Assembly: GCA_963920765.1 (NCBI GenBank)
Contig: OY987242.1
Location: 5,544,789-5,608,788 of the forward strand
Reading direction: 5' to 3'
DNA from: Ulota crispa
Lineage: Eukaryota > Streptophyta > Bryopsida > Orthotrichales > Orthotrichaceae
DNA: 64,000 nt
The translations under genes were made by a program, and so were the position numbers. The notes under the pieces were generated by a model, which saw only the letters and a list, made by a program, of their open reading frames with translations, was not told the DNA's origin and searched no databases. Positions 22,827 to 33,825 of this stretch are shown piece by piece (within the stretch, counting starts at the first letter, position 1; every line of letters begins with the position of its first letter).

Positions 22827-23305
22827 ATGGGTTGAAGATGTTTGTTGTTTTTAACCTAAATGGACTTTATTTGTCTAGAAGGTTGTTATGACCTTTCTTC
22901 TCTAAACATACCGCAATAAGGTAGAAGCATCCATACCCAATAACATAAGCAATTTCACAACAAGCTACAAAGAGTTTGAGGCAAAAAATAATTTTTCCAT
23001 GTAGAAAGATAATAAATATTTGGATTGCACAAATTTCATAATTTTATTTGCAAAGTTGTAATTACTATGAATTTTGGGAGTCAAATGTACTTTTAACCCA
23101 TTGCCAATCTCTAAACTCATGCAATTCTGATAATAGCCTAACTACTTTCCGCTTATTACATCCTAGTTTATTTTGAGACATGTGACATGACTTAAGTGGT
23201 CCTAATCTTAAGAAGGAGAAAAGAATGCATTCCAAAGTACTTATCCGTGCTAATGTTGGAAATGGCCCAACAAAGTGATTTCAGAACTCAAGGGGTTGTT
23301 AGCTA
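22827..23305. other. Intergenic, nothing recognised
   Basis: No gene or bounded element seen. Confidence 0.3.
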
Positions 23306-23540
23306 CAGTAGAACTCTTGTAAGCTAATATCTTGTAAGCTAATATGCTTTGTAAACTAATGTATAACACAAATCTTAATGTCAAACCATACGTCAATCAT
23401 AAACCAAAGCAATTAATTCAATAGTAGTAATATTCCTTGGTGGTATCCCAACACTAACCTCCAGGTAATTAACTAATAACTTACTTAAACTAATCTAGTT
23501 CTTGGGGTCCCAACCATATCAATTTAGAGGAGTTCTATTG
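23306..23540. mobile_element. Emigrant/pogo-like MITE, copy 2 (235 bp)
   Basis: It starts CAGTAGAACTCTTGTAAGC, ends GGAGTTCTATTG and is flanked by TA. Central phrase GCAATTAATTCAATAGTAGT is identical to copy 1, and the length is identical. Confidence 0.8.
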
Positions 23541-23854
23541 TATGCATACTTCCACCCAGGGTCTAATTTCTTGGTAGAATTTCAACTAAATCTTACCCCA
23601 AAAACCAACTGGCAACCTTTACACTGAAAAATCCATGTGAAAATATGGATGAAATCGCCAAATCCTTCCTGGACAAAATCCCAATTTGCCAAAATTTGAA
23701 TGAAAGTAGCTTATAGTAGCATGATTTTGGAAGAACTTTCATATAACATTCATTTGTACCAATTTTAGACAAATTTTCCTTACCTACATGCATTTTGGGT
23801 GCGGGTTGCGCTACCCTGACAAAAACAAAAATTAAACCCTGCTTCCACCTCATA

Positions 23855-25520
23855 AGGTAGGAGCACCCATAAGCGTCAGTGTCCCCATAACCATCACTTC
23901 TGAAATCTTGGAAAATTTGTGAGAATGAATAGATGTAATGACAAGAATGTACTGCATGTGAACATGAATTCTTAAAAGTGGTTATGGGTACAATGGAAGT
24001 TTACTCTTTAAAAATTCATAACTTTGTAATTCATACAAAATCTCTCAAGTAAAATAACCCAAGAAATTTCTCTAAGCGGGGGTTCTTTTGGGGAAGGTCA
24101 AAGTCATCTAACTAAGGTCACTTGTGAGGGATTGTTTTGGTAATATTAGGAACTAGAGATTAAGAAACTCATAAATACCCAAGTCAATTAGACATGTAGA
24201 TTCTTATACTTTAAACACTCTCACTAAATAGGTTAATTGGACTAAACTTCAAATCTAAGTTATAATAAATTACAAAAGTAACAAGAGTAGCACTTATCAA
24301 ATGCAATACTCCCGACAATCTTGTCCTCTTTCCTTTCTACTTCAATCTTAGTCCTTTGTCACTTGTTTTATGTTTCCTTTATTATAATCATCACACACAT
24401 TAGTACAATCTACAATGACTATAAATCTCATAGAACATAGAAAGACTTACATTTAATTATACTTAGAAGTAGTTTGATTCTAAGGGTGATCAATCTTATA
24501 AAATAATTTTCATACTTCTTTTCTAACTAAGGAATTTCTTTGTCTATACTTCTAGGTCAATCTAGACCTTAACTTTCAGTTATCCAAACTCAATAATGGA
24601 TAGCACTAAATTAATCTTCATAGTCTAGTTGACTATGTTTACCTTCAATAACATTCGACTCTCTTAATTTGTTTTTACAAATTACAAACTTATACTACAA
24701 TCATCATTCAACCACTAGTCTACATTCTTTTTATTTAATTTTATCATGTTCATATTTTCATATCTTTACTACAGATGTCTTATCAATTAGACTTTAACGC
24801 AGTTCTTTCTTATTTATGTCTATAGTCAATTTGACAATGCTTCTTTTTCCTTTATTCTTGGATTGATTTAAAGAATTACCAACATCATCAAAATCCAATT
24901 TTTAGTTTCAATCATGTTTATTATAATCTATTTCATTTTATTATGCTTCTAAAAAGATTTATATTCTTGTGTTATTACTTATTTGTTTTATCAAATAGAC
25001 ATTTCAGAAAGTTGAATTCAATACATAAACAATCAGTTCAATACTTCAATTCATACATACAAAGAACAACCAAATTAATGTCTTTCATTTTCATTCAAAG
25101 TTTGCAATTTACTAGACAAGGTTTGAGAATTTCTAACTATGACATACACTCCTAATAGTGTAGTCCATTTGACATTGTTCCTTCCTTATTTATATCTCTT
25201 ATCTCTTCTTCTAAAGGCACAACTTTTTATATCTAAGTCAATTAAACCATTTTAAATCTAATCTAAGTTATGGTGATCTTCTTCATGTCTTTTCAATTTT
25301 CATTAGCAAAACAAAATGCATTCATACTAGGAAAAGTTTTTAAAATGAAAAACTGTTTTTTTCACACTACAAACTTATTCTCACAATATCCAAATAATAC
25401 ATTTGAAGGTGCAAACTCATTTTTTTTCTGTTCCTAATAGGATCCTATAATTTGCTAATTGTTTATAAATAGTCATCATGTTCAAAACCCTTAGTTTGAC
25501 GTTTATGGGCGCTCCTACCT
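23855..25520. mobile_element. AGGTAGGAGC-end MITE, copy 2, split by a solo LTR
   Basis: AGGTAGGAGCACCCATAAGC and GGGCGCTCCTACCT bound the locus, with TA outside both ends. The left third and right quarter match the 313-bp copy at 12,268. The 1.35 kb between them is a separate insertion (24,025-25,371). Confidence 0.8.
24025..25371. mobile_element. Solo LTR (1,347 bp) nested in the AGGTAGGAGC element
   Basis: Comparison with the intact MITE at 12,268 defines the insertion. It begins TGTAATTCAT and ends TTCACACTACA (TG...CA), and AACTT is present on both sides (24,020-24,024 and 25,372-25,376). Terminal TG/CA and a 5-bp duplication are the hallmarks of an LTR. No primer-binding site, polypurine tract or coding sequence is visible inside, so this is a solo LTR left by recombination. 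Superfamily unknown. Confidence 0.75.
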
Positions 25521-26411
25521 TAGCATTTACAACAAACCAAGCAAGAAATTGACTGAGTACTCAACAAGCATGGATCAGTGTCAGTGACAAATACAAAAAA
25601 AAAAGGGGCGTACATAAACTCCCACAAATAAGAAAGATCTCCACCAAATTCAAACTCGAAAAAGTATAAATTAGAGCCACCCTTTTATACTGGAAAAATG
25701 TTTTTATAGTCATCCACTTGGCGTGTGCCCAATTCAAGATTTTTATTCAGTTGTGTAAAATGTTCATTCGTGACTAGAATATTTGCTGCTGTCCGTCAAC
25801 AGGAGTATTTCTTGTAGTAAGAATTCATAGAGAAACAAAATAAAGAATTTACTGACCAGAGTTCCTCTGCTACGAATGCAATTGAATTGGGTCGGTCTCT
25901 CATATTATTTAATTTGTATAAGTTAGTCTATCTACCGTTTTGAACACCGTACACCATGTGAGTTGTAGTGTTTTTTTCCTATTCCCCAATATTTAAAGGG
26001 CCTTGTAAAAAGTCTAAACATCAGCAAAATACCGACTTTGGTTTAGTTTGTTGAGTGTTTTGAATGAAGAGAATTTATTGCGAAAAGGAGGCAAGAAACC
26101 CCTTTCCAGGGACACCCAGCTGTTTTTCCTTTGTCTTTACTCCACCTCCCTTCCACGTTTCTTTGCAGTTTGAACTGTATTCTTCAAGGCACACAAACAA
26201 TCCAAATATTTTTGTGACATTTGTTGTTTGTGGAAGTTGAATTGCTGATGTGGGTTGACACTTTCAAGGGAAAACCGAATTGAAAACTGCTGATGGCGGT
26301 ACAAACCGTTTTGGAACTACTTCAAGCAAACGATGAAGAGAATACCATGCTATCCATTGAACGCTTTATGAGCAAGAAGAAGATTATATGACTATATGCT
26401 TGCTTCATTGG
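25521..26411. other. Intergenic, nothing recognised
   Basis: No gene or bounded element seen. Confidence 0.3.
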
Positions 26412-27330
26412 TTAACCCCTAAAGGACCGTTCTCCCTTCAGGGGACAACTTTGGTTTTGGGCATGTACCTATGGAAAAACTACTTTGCGTGTTTTTTTGA
26501 AATTTTTATTGAAGGTGGGGAATTCCAAAAACAAAGTGGGTATTTAATTTTTTCTTCATTCTAACATTTGACAGAGAAGTTATCAAGATTTTTCTGCAAC
26601 TTGGGGGAGGGAGGGCAATGTGGACATCCCAAAAACTTCTTTAAAAATTAAAAAAAATAAAAATAAAATCTGAAATTGGTTCTTTAGATTTTTTTTATGT
26701 GTGGAAAGCTTTGAATCATTCAATTTCAATCAATGAGATGAAAGTTATGAGATGCTTTAGTTTATGGGCAATTACAGATCCTCTACTCTAAAATAAACTT
26801 TGAAGTCATTTGTTTTCCATAATTTTCAGTATTTTGGAGAAAAAACTAAACCATGGGAAGTAGATTTTTATTACAACCTATAACCGTTGGGATTTGCATT
26901 TTTAATTTCAAAAATTAAATTCTTAACAATTTAATGATTTGACTCATTCTCTACTTTTTTTCACTTATTATTTTTTCTCATGTGTTGTATAGTTCCAATT
27001 GATTTGAAAATTCTCCCTCACATACCTAACTTGGTCTTCTACATAAAAATAAATAAACCTCAACTTTGTGTAGAGCAATTTTTTTCATGTAAGAGTGGTC
27101 AAAGGCTTTTGAAATTTTTGGGCAGCAAGGAAAAAAAACCTTTTTATTCACTTCAGATGTAGATATCTCCCTCCTCTCCATATAGAATGACATGATTTTT
27201 CTCCCACAAGTACCTCTTCTAATCTACAACAAGATCCTATGGTTGGATTTTCAAAAAAATATGAAAAATATCTGCCTTTTTACTCATCCCCTAAAAGTAG
27301 CAGTTTTATGTGTTTTTGGCAGAAAAAATA
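26412..27330. mobile_element. TTAA-family element, 0.9-kb subfamily, right end missing
   Basis: It begins TTAACCCCTAAAGGACCG and stays collinear with the intact copy at 36,412 as far as CCCTAAAAGTAGCAGTTTTA near 27,310. The terminal GGTCCTTTAGGGGTTAA is then absent, so the copy is truncated. Confidence 0.65.
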
Positions 27331-27716
27331 ATAAACTGTGTTGACATGATTTAAAGAACTTGTGTTGACTGATAGCCTGGTCAACTACTATGACAGAATT
27401 TGACAAGCACGAAAATGTCACCATTATTTTGTAACCTATTATAATTGGTAATAAAAAACAAGAGTATGGTCCCATATGGCATGTATAGGGTACAATTTAT
27501 TACACATCCCACTTGGAGCCAAACCTATACATTCATGTATATTTTGGATAGAGAATATTAGCTCGTCTATATACTACCTGGTAGTTTCATCCAGTGTTTT
27601 GTTTATAGGAGTACATTTGACAACACAATTCTAAGATTTTGGACAAAAATGGTTTTGGAACAAACATGGAATTAAATTGCACTAGCTAAAAATGTAGTAT
27701 GACTATACGGAACTAA

Positions 27717-27747
<31 letters not shown>

Positions 27748-28059
27748 GAATGTTGCGTACAATGCAAGTGGGGTGTGACAAGTAGTGGAATTTGGGGAAC
27801 ACAAAGGCAGGATTCGTGGGCAGGTAACCAAAGTTTTAAAACCATGTTCCCCAAATTCCTCTGGTTAAAATCGGTGCAAATATGCCATCTCCAGGAACCC
27901 AGGATTTCAGACACAAGACGCAAAACTGTACCGACCCTTAAGTTTAACCCTTTAAAAAAATAAAAATAAAACATTACGAAAGCATAGTCCACACTCTACA
28001 GATTTAATGAAAAATAAACTACCACGGCCTCCCTGCACACGTCACCAGTCCACACTGAA
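27331..28059. other. Intergenic, with a homopolymer
   Basis: No gene. A palindromic phrase TTGGGGAACA / TGTTCCCCAAATTCC occurs at about 27,791-27,857. A long C run is listed separately. Confidence 0.35.
27717..27741. repeat. Poly(C) tract, 25 bases
   Basis: An uninterrupted run of 25 C. It generates glycine-rich open frames on the minus strand that are not genes. The length is likely to be unreliable in the assembly. Confidence 0.9.
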
Positions 28060-28338
28060 GGGGCGTTTACACTAGAGTGTGCGGAAGCGTATGCAGAAGC
28101 AGCCTTCCTTGGGCTGCACACACATATGCACACCCATGTATACTCATTTTTGTTTCTATTTATTGCACACACATGGGTAAGTAGAAAAGTAATTCTTTTT
28201 TGTTAATTCATTAGATGCATGTCAAGAGTTACTTTCACTTTCAATGACTATAATTTCTGAAAATAAAAACTCTTAATTCACAATGGGTTCCAACTAACTT
28301 TAAGTGCATTAAATGAAATTTCAACTATGATTGTTTTT

Positions 28339-28761
28339 GGGAATTTATATGTGCACACCCAAGGTTTGATATATGCACACCAAGAGAGGGGTAAATCTTA
28401 GATATTTATCATCAACAAGCTAAATTTGGAAAATTTGAATTGTGATTTGGATTTAGAGACCTTGGTTTAGTTTAGAATCACAAAAAATGATACAATTGAA
28501 CAACATCCATTGGAAAAACTTAGCTAGGGGCCAAATTAGTACTTTTATCCTTATTTGTAAAAAAACTAAGCTTTTCCAAAGGGTGTTGTTCAATTATATC
28601 TTTCTTTGTGGTTCTAGACTAATTCAAGGTCTCTAGATCCAAATTTGAATTCAAATATTCCAAATTTAGCTTGTTGATGGTGAATGTATCTAAGATTTAC
28701 CACCTCCTCCATTGTGCGTATATCAAACCCCGGGTCACCGGGTGTGCACATATCAATTCCC
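28339..28761. mobile_element. Foldback MITE with GGGAATTKATATGTG ends, copy 2
   Basis: The ends GGGAATTTATATGTGCACAC and GTGTGCACATATCAATTCCC pair. Inner blocks around AAATCTTAGATATT and AATGTATCTAAGATTTACC also pair. The flanks ATTGTTTTT and TTTGTTTTT match in eight of nine bases, like copy 1. It is nested in the GGGGCGTTTACAC element. Confidence 0.7.
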
Positions 28762-29812
28762 TTTGTTTTTTTGTGCAATTCATATTGGATGTTATGTATA
28801 TGGTATGCATTGTAATATATAGTATACTATAATTTGACTAACAAAAAAAATACAATTTTAAAGATCCCTTTTAGTGGAATTTTGTATTGTTTTTTTGCAA
28901 ACTTGTGTAGCTTACACAAGGGTTAGGACTTAAAGATTTAATACATATAATGACATGAATATATATAAACAAATAAATATACATGTGAATAAAAATATCA
29001 ATAAAAAAATGAACATAAACATAAATGCAATGATATGTATAAAGATAAAATTAAAGATAATCATAAATATAACATATTTGTGTTTTTGTTTTTGTTAAAT
29101 GGTAAATTAACTAAAGTAACAAAATAAGCATTCAATGTCAATTGTGGTTATCAATACTTTTTGCCAAAAATAACACAACCCATACTTCTCTACCTTGTAT
29201 TTTTGTTTTTCAATTTATTAAAAAAAACCCCACATTGTCAAGATCACAAGTCACTGTAATTAAATTACCCTCTAAATGTGCAAGGCTTTTTTGAGCTTCT
29301 TGAAATCCCATGAAAATGAACACTCAACCAACATTTTCATAAATTTCATCAAGCTTTTGTTAATTGGAACCGTACACATATTAGCAATTGCATAAAAAAG
29401 TAAAACAAAACATTATCACTTATAGTTTAAAAATTTATAATGGTTAAATAAGAGGGTGTTCAAATTGCAAAAGTGACTATAAGCCTTCCAATCCTCATTT
29501 CACATGTCAAATCTAAAAAATTGGTCACCAAAAATGTATGGGGTTTAAACCTTTAAGGTCATTACATATCTAACTTTAATCAATATACGGCTCTCAAAAT
29601 CTACTTGTACTTTTTTAGATGAATTTCTACTATAGAGCTTGTCTCCAAGCTTTATTGTATTTGAGGCTCATTTTGAAGATATTCCAACACTAAAAACTCC
29701 AAGATTGTATTGCTCAGTGCACACCCTTGTACAAAAAACTGAGTATAAAAATTATCCACATTCATTTTCAAAATCAGATTTTTAGTGTTGAAAATAGACT
29801 TCAAAACAAACT

Positions 29813-29820
<8 letters not shown>

Positions 29821-29867
<47 letters not shown>
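29821..29867. repeat. Poly(A) tract, 47 bases
   Basis: A pure run of 47 A inside the 2.1-kb element. No retroposed sequence is recognisable just upstream, so it is a simple-sequence expansion or an unrecognised retroposon tail. Confidence 0.9.
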
Positions 29868-29869
<2 letters not shown>

Positions 29870-30203
29870 ACTAAAAATTAATGATTTGATAAGGTTTTAT
29901 TCAATTTCAAAGTTTTGTAAATACCCAAATTGGGGGCCTTGGGCATTAGGGGCTAAGTAGAAACATGTAAGGGTGAATTGGGTGGTGGAGCCGCTTCAAA
30001 AAGTTACCCAAAAACATGTGACACTTCAAGATCCTCCCCTAAAATTGTGCTACACACCCTTCTTGCTTCCGCACACACATAAAAGTGGTAGCAAGGCCGC
30101 ACACCCATAATTCACTCCTACTCTTACTCCAAAGTTATAGGATACCTTATATAATATTGTTTTTCTTTGCATACGCTTCTGCACACTCTCGTGTAAACGC
30201 CCC

Positions 30204-30492
30204 ATGAGGGGGCCTGATTCCATGCAGTCCAAGTGGGGGTAACCTAGTAAACCACGGATTCATCAAAAAGACACTTTGACATAACATTCTCCAATAGCCA
30301 CCTCCACACTCTTGGTAATAGGACCCAGATTGTTTGGTTCATGGCGAATGGGAGATGCCAAAGGTTACAATGCATTTCCTTCATATAGAATGTTTAAATT
30401 TTTAGTTTTTTTTTTTGAGTTGTCATTGGGTACTGGAGTAGGGTAGGTTACTCACAATTGCTAAACCAAATATTCTCCACCAAATAGTGCAT
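30204..30492. other. Short intergenic gap
   Basis: No gene or bounded element seen. Confidence 0.3.
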
Positions 30493-31508
30493 TTAGGTTG
30501 CCCCATACTAATTTTTTGATATTTTACACTATTTAGATATTTACCAAGATTATAGTAACTTTTGTTAATAATTATTGTAATAAAGAATGGAGGAAGCAAG
30601 CAAAAGTTTGAACACAACAACAAACGTCAAAGTCAGGGAGCAAGGAAGTTGGAACTCTACACATAATGAGGAATAAGTGTAGCATAAGAGAGTTGCATGC
30701 CCCTCCATGTGACCAAAGCCCAAAGGCGAGTCATGAGGTAATTTTGTCAAGGTAAGGCAACCTAATTGTTAACCCCTAAAGGCCCAAGTGGCCCCTTTGG
30801 GGCCAAGTGGGATTTTGGGCATGTGCTTACAGCTAAACTACTTTGTGTAATTTTTTGAAACTTTTATAGAATATGGGGAATTCAAAGATCAACGCAGGTA
30901 TCTAATTTTTTATTTTTTTCTTCATTCCAACATTTATCGAAGAAGTTAAAAATGAATTTTTGAAAAACAAAGGAGGGTGGGCAGCCCAAAAGCTTCTTTA
31001 AATTTTTTATTTTTTCAAAATAAAAATTTGAGGTTGGTTCTTTAGACTTACATATATGTGAGAAGCTTTGAATCATCCAATTTTGATTGATGAGATGAAA
31101 GTTATGAGAAGTTTTAGTTTGCGGGTAGGTGTGGAAATTCTCAAAACCATGCCTACCCGCAAACTAATACTTCCTATAACTTTCATCTCATCAATCAAAT
31201 CTAGATGATTCAAAGGTTCCCACATATATGTAAGTCTAAAGAACCAACCTCAAATTTTTATTTAAAAAAATACAATTTTTAAAGAAGTTTTTGGGCTGCT
31301 CGCCCTCCCTATTTTTCTAGAAATTCATTTTTAACTTCTTCAATAAATGTAGGAATGAAGAAAAAATTTAATGCCCACACAAATCTTTGAATTCCCTATC
31401 TTCCATAAAAATTCAAAAAATCACGCAAACTAGTTTATGCATAGGTACATGCCCAAAATCCATTTGTCCCCAAGGGAATACTTGGGCCTTCAGTGGTTAA
31501 GGCAACCT
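30493..31508. mobile_element. TTTAGGTTGCC-end repeat, copy 1, split by a TTAA-family element
   Basis: The left end is TTAGGTTGCCCCATACTA. The right end is AAGGCAACCTAATTG followed, after the nested element, by TTAAGGCAACCT. A second copy with the same ends and interior phrases (AGTTGCATRC, AAGTGATGAGTCATGAG-type) is at 45,478. The target duplication is unclear. Confidence 0.6.
30769..31500. mobile_element. TTAA-family foldback (732 bp)
   Basis: TTAACCCCTAAAGGCCCAAG and CTTGGGCCTTCAGTGGTTAA sit at the ends with exact TTAA. The element is one long inverted repeat: GTTTGCGGGTAGGTGTGG and CATGCCTACCCGCAAAC meet at the centre (about 31,135), and the arms pair outward for roughly 350 bases (ATGAGATGAAAGTTATG with its complement, and so on). 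A transcript would fold into a long hairpin. Confidence 0.8.
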
Positions 31509-31949
31509 GTAGTTAATGTTGCATAGTCTTGGGAATATTTGTGACATAACACTATACATGAGAATTGTCATTTGTCATTTGAGCTTTGCAAGGTTGTAAG
31601 TGCATCTTTACTTCTTGCCATATTTGCATGCAGTAATTTTGGACTATAGAGGCAAATATAGAGTGTACATGGCCATGGTGATGAAGAGACAATTTGACGT
31701 CATGCACATTTATCAGAACAAAACTACTCGAGTCTCGATTGGTTCTCCTGTTGAGGGACTTTTCAATGCAATATTACATAGTGGTTAAAGATAAAAAAGA
31801 AACTTTCAATTTCTTTGAGCCATAGTAGTCTTTCCTTGAAGCCTTGCTCCAGCAGTGTTATGTTTTGGTGAGATGCATACATTCTCCACAAATCGAACAG
31901 GTTTTTTATGGTACTTCTGGTACAGTATATGGCACTGCGTTGCTGCATC
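31509..31949. other. Intergenic, nothing recognised
   Basis: No gene or bounded element seen. Confidence 0.3.
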
Positions 31950-31952
31950 TTA

Positions 31953-32782
31953 GGGCATCCTCAATCCACCGCAGCATAAAGGCCGGTATATCAGATCTAG
32001 CAGGTAGTTAATCACACAAAAATTATACGGTTTGAAAAGCATGAAAATTTCCATTCCAAAAATGCAATAAAATTTTGGTTTGGACATTGCATGCTTTGAA
32101 TATCACATTAAATGTTAACTAACTTCCAAAAAAATTATAGGCTTCTTCAAATCAAGATTAAATAAGGAAATTTTAGTAAAGTGGACAGCAAATGTACCAA
32201 CCCTTTATTAAAATTTTCTTATTTAGGCTTGACTTGGAGAGGCCTCTAATTTTGGAAGTTAGCTAACATTTGATGTGATATATCCAAATCATGCAATGTT
32301 CAAACCAAAATTTTATTGCACTTTTTAGAATGGAAATTTTCATGCTCTTCAAATCATGTAATTTTTGTGTGATGTGCTATTAATAGATCAGTATTGATAT
32401 ACCGGCCTTTATGCCAGGGTGGACTAAGAGCATCTCTTGCAGCACGTTAAAATAGCCCTTCACATTCAACCCGTAACTGCTTCTCCAATTCAAGTCTCCA
32501 ACAACACTATACTTGTTGATGTGTAGGAGCGGGGCCTTTTAGTCTTGGCCACTTTCACATCAAATTCAAGCTTTCTTTAGGCCCCCTTCCAATTCCACTA
32601 TACACGCTGCAATGCTAGACGTACCTTTGCAATTTTTTTTAGCAAAAGTGCAGGTCCTCAAATCTTCTGGACTGCTGGGGAACTTCACGCCATGTTGCAC
32701 TACTTGCTGCTCCCATCCCCTCCAAACCTAGTTTCCAGGCGCTCCTTTAAATGTGCTTGCAGGAGATGCTCTAAGGATGCTC
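31953..32782. mobile_element. Harbinger-like MITE with GGGCATCC ends (TTA target), split
   Basis: The left end GGGCATCCTCAATCCACC pairs with GGGTGGACT...GGATGCTC on the right once the nested element at 32,428 is removed. TTA flanks both sides (31,950-31,952; 32,783-32,785). The interior has a strong inner pair TAAAGGCCGGTATATCA / TGATATACCGGCCTTTA. A three-base TWA duplication is typical of PIF/Harbinger Tourist-type elements. Confidence 0.7.
32428..32771. mobile_element. Tourist-like MITE with GAGCATCTC ends (TAA target), nested
   Basis: The ends GAGCATCTCTTGCAGCAC and GTGCTTGCAGGAGATGCTC form the inverted pair, flanked by TAA on both sides (32,425-32,427; 32,772-32,774). GAGCATCTC ends are common among plant MITEs. 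Composition is richer in GC than its surroundings, so it may be a recent arrival. Confidence 0.75.
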
Positions 32783-33506
32783 TTAACTCCTAAAGGACCA
32801 AACCCTCTTTTTTGGAAACAAATGGGATTTGGGCATGTACCTATGGCTAAACTACTTTGCATGATTTTTTGAAACTTTTATCGAAGGTGGGGAATTCAAA
32901 GATCTATGTGGGCATCTAATTTTCTCTTCATTTTGACATTTATTGAAGAAGTTAAAAATGAATTTTTGGAAAAGGGGCAAGATTGGGCAGCCTTAAAACT
33001 TCTTTAAAAAATTTATTTAAAAAAAATAAAAATATGAAATAGGTTTGTTAGACTTACATAGAAGTGAGGAGCTTTGATTCATTCAATTTTGATTGATGAG
33101 ATGAAAGTTATGAGAAATTTTTGTTTGCGGGTAGGTGTGGTTTTGAGAGAAAACTTACCTATCCGCAAACAAAAACTTCTCCTAACTTTCATCTCATCTA
33201 TCAAAATTGAATGATTCAAAGCTTCCCATGTCTATATAAGTCTAAAGAATCTATTCAGATTTTTATTTTCTTAAATTCAAACTTTAAAGATGATTTTGGG
33301 CTGCCCAATCTTGCCCGTTTTTTGAAATTCATTTTTGGCTTCTTCAATAAATGTTAGAATGAAGAGAAAATTAGATGCCCATGTAAATCTTTGAATTCCC
33401 CACCTTTGATAAAAGTTTCAAAAAATCACAAAATGTAGATTAACCGTAGGTACATGCCCGAAATTCATTTGTCCCCCGAGGGGATAGTTAGTTCTTTAGG
33501 GGTTAA
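32783..33506. mobile_element. TTAA-family foldback (724 bp)
   Basis: TTAACTCCTAAAGGACCAAA and GTTCTTTAGGGGTTAA with exact TTAA. As in the 30,769 copy, two arms of about 350 bases meet at GGGTAGGTGTGG...CCTATCCGCAAAC near 33,140. The left TTAA overlaps the TTA border of the preceding Harbinger-like element. Confidence 0.8.
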
Positions 33507-33825
33507 GCAAGGAAACCAATTAAAACTTTAAATTTTGCGGCGGTTCATGTCATATTTTTTTTTCTAATAATTAATACTAATCATATTCTTTGATTCATAT
33601 ATTAACCCTTAAAGGACCAAGCCCTTTTTTTCTTTGAAAATTACTGAAAATTGCCACTTTTGGAAGAATGAGTAAAAATGTAGGAAAAAAAGTATTTTTG
33701 GAAATTTCAACCATAAGGTCTTGCCCTAGACTTTGAGAGGTAATTGTGGAAAAAAAATTCAGCTCATTGTGGATGTAGATGAATGAGATATTGAAATTTG
33801 AATTAAAACAAGAAAAAAAAATTGT

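Larger units (their letters stand above)
28060..30203. mobile_element. 2.1-kb element with long GGGGCGTTTACAC inverted repeats
   Basis: The left end starts GGGGCGTTTACACTAGAGTG and continues TGCGGAAGCGTATGCA. The right end is the inverse with about three mismatches over 36 bases. I found no clear target duplication. The interior has no long frame; it holds a nested foldback MITE (28,339-28,761), a 47-base poly(A) and, near 29,943, GGGCATTAGGGGCTAA, which looks like the right end of a decayed TTAA-family copy. The element is non-autonomous; its superfamily is undecided. Confidence 0.7.

Noticed and set aside
27672-27992. Glycine-rich 106-codon minus-strand frame
   Set aside because: The glycine run is translation of a 25-base poly(C) tract; no domain on either side.
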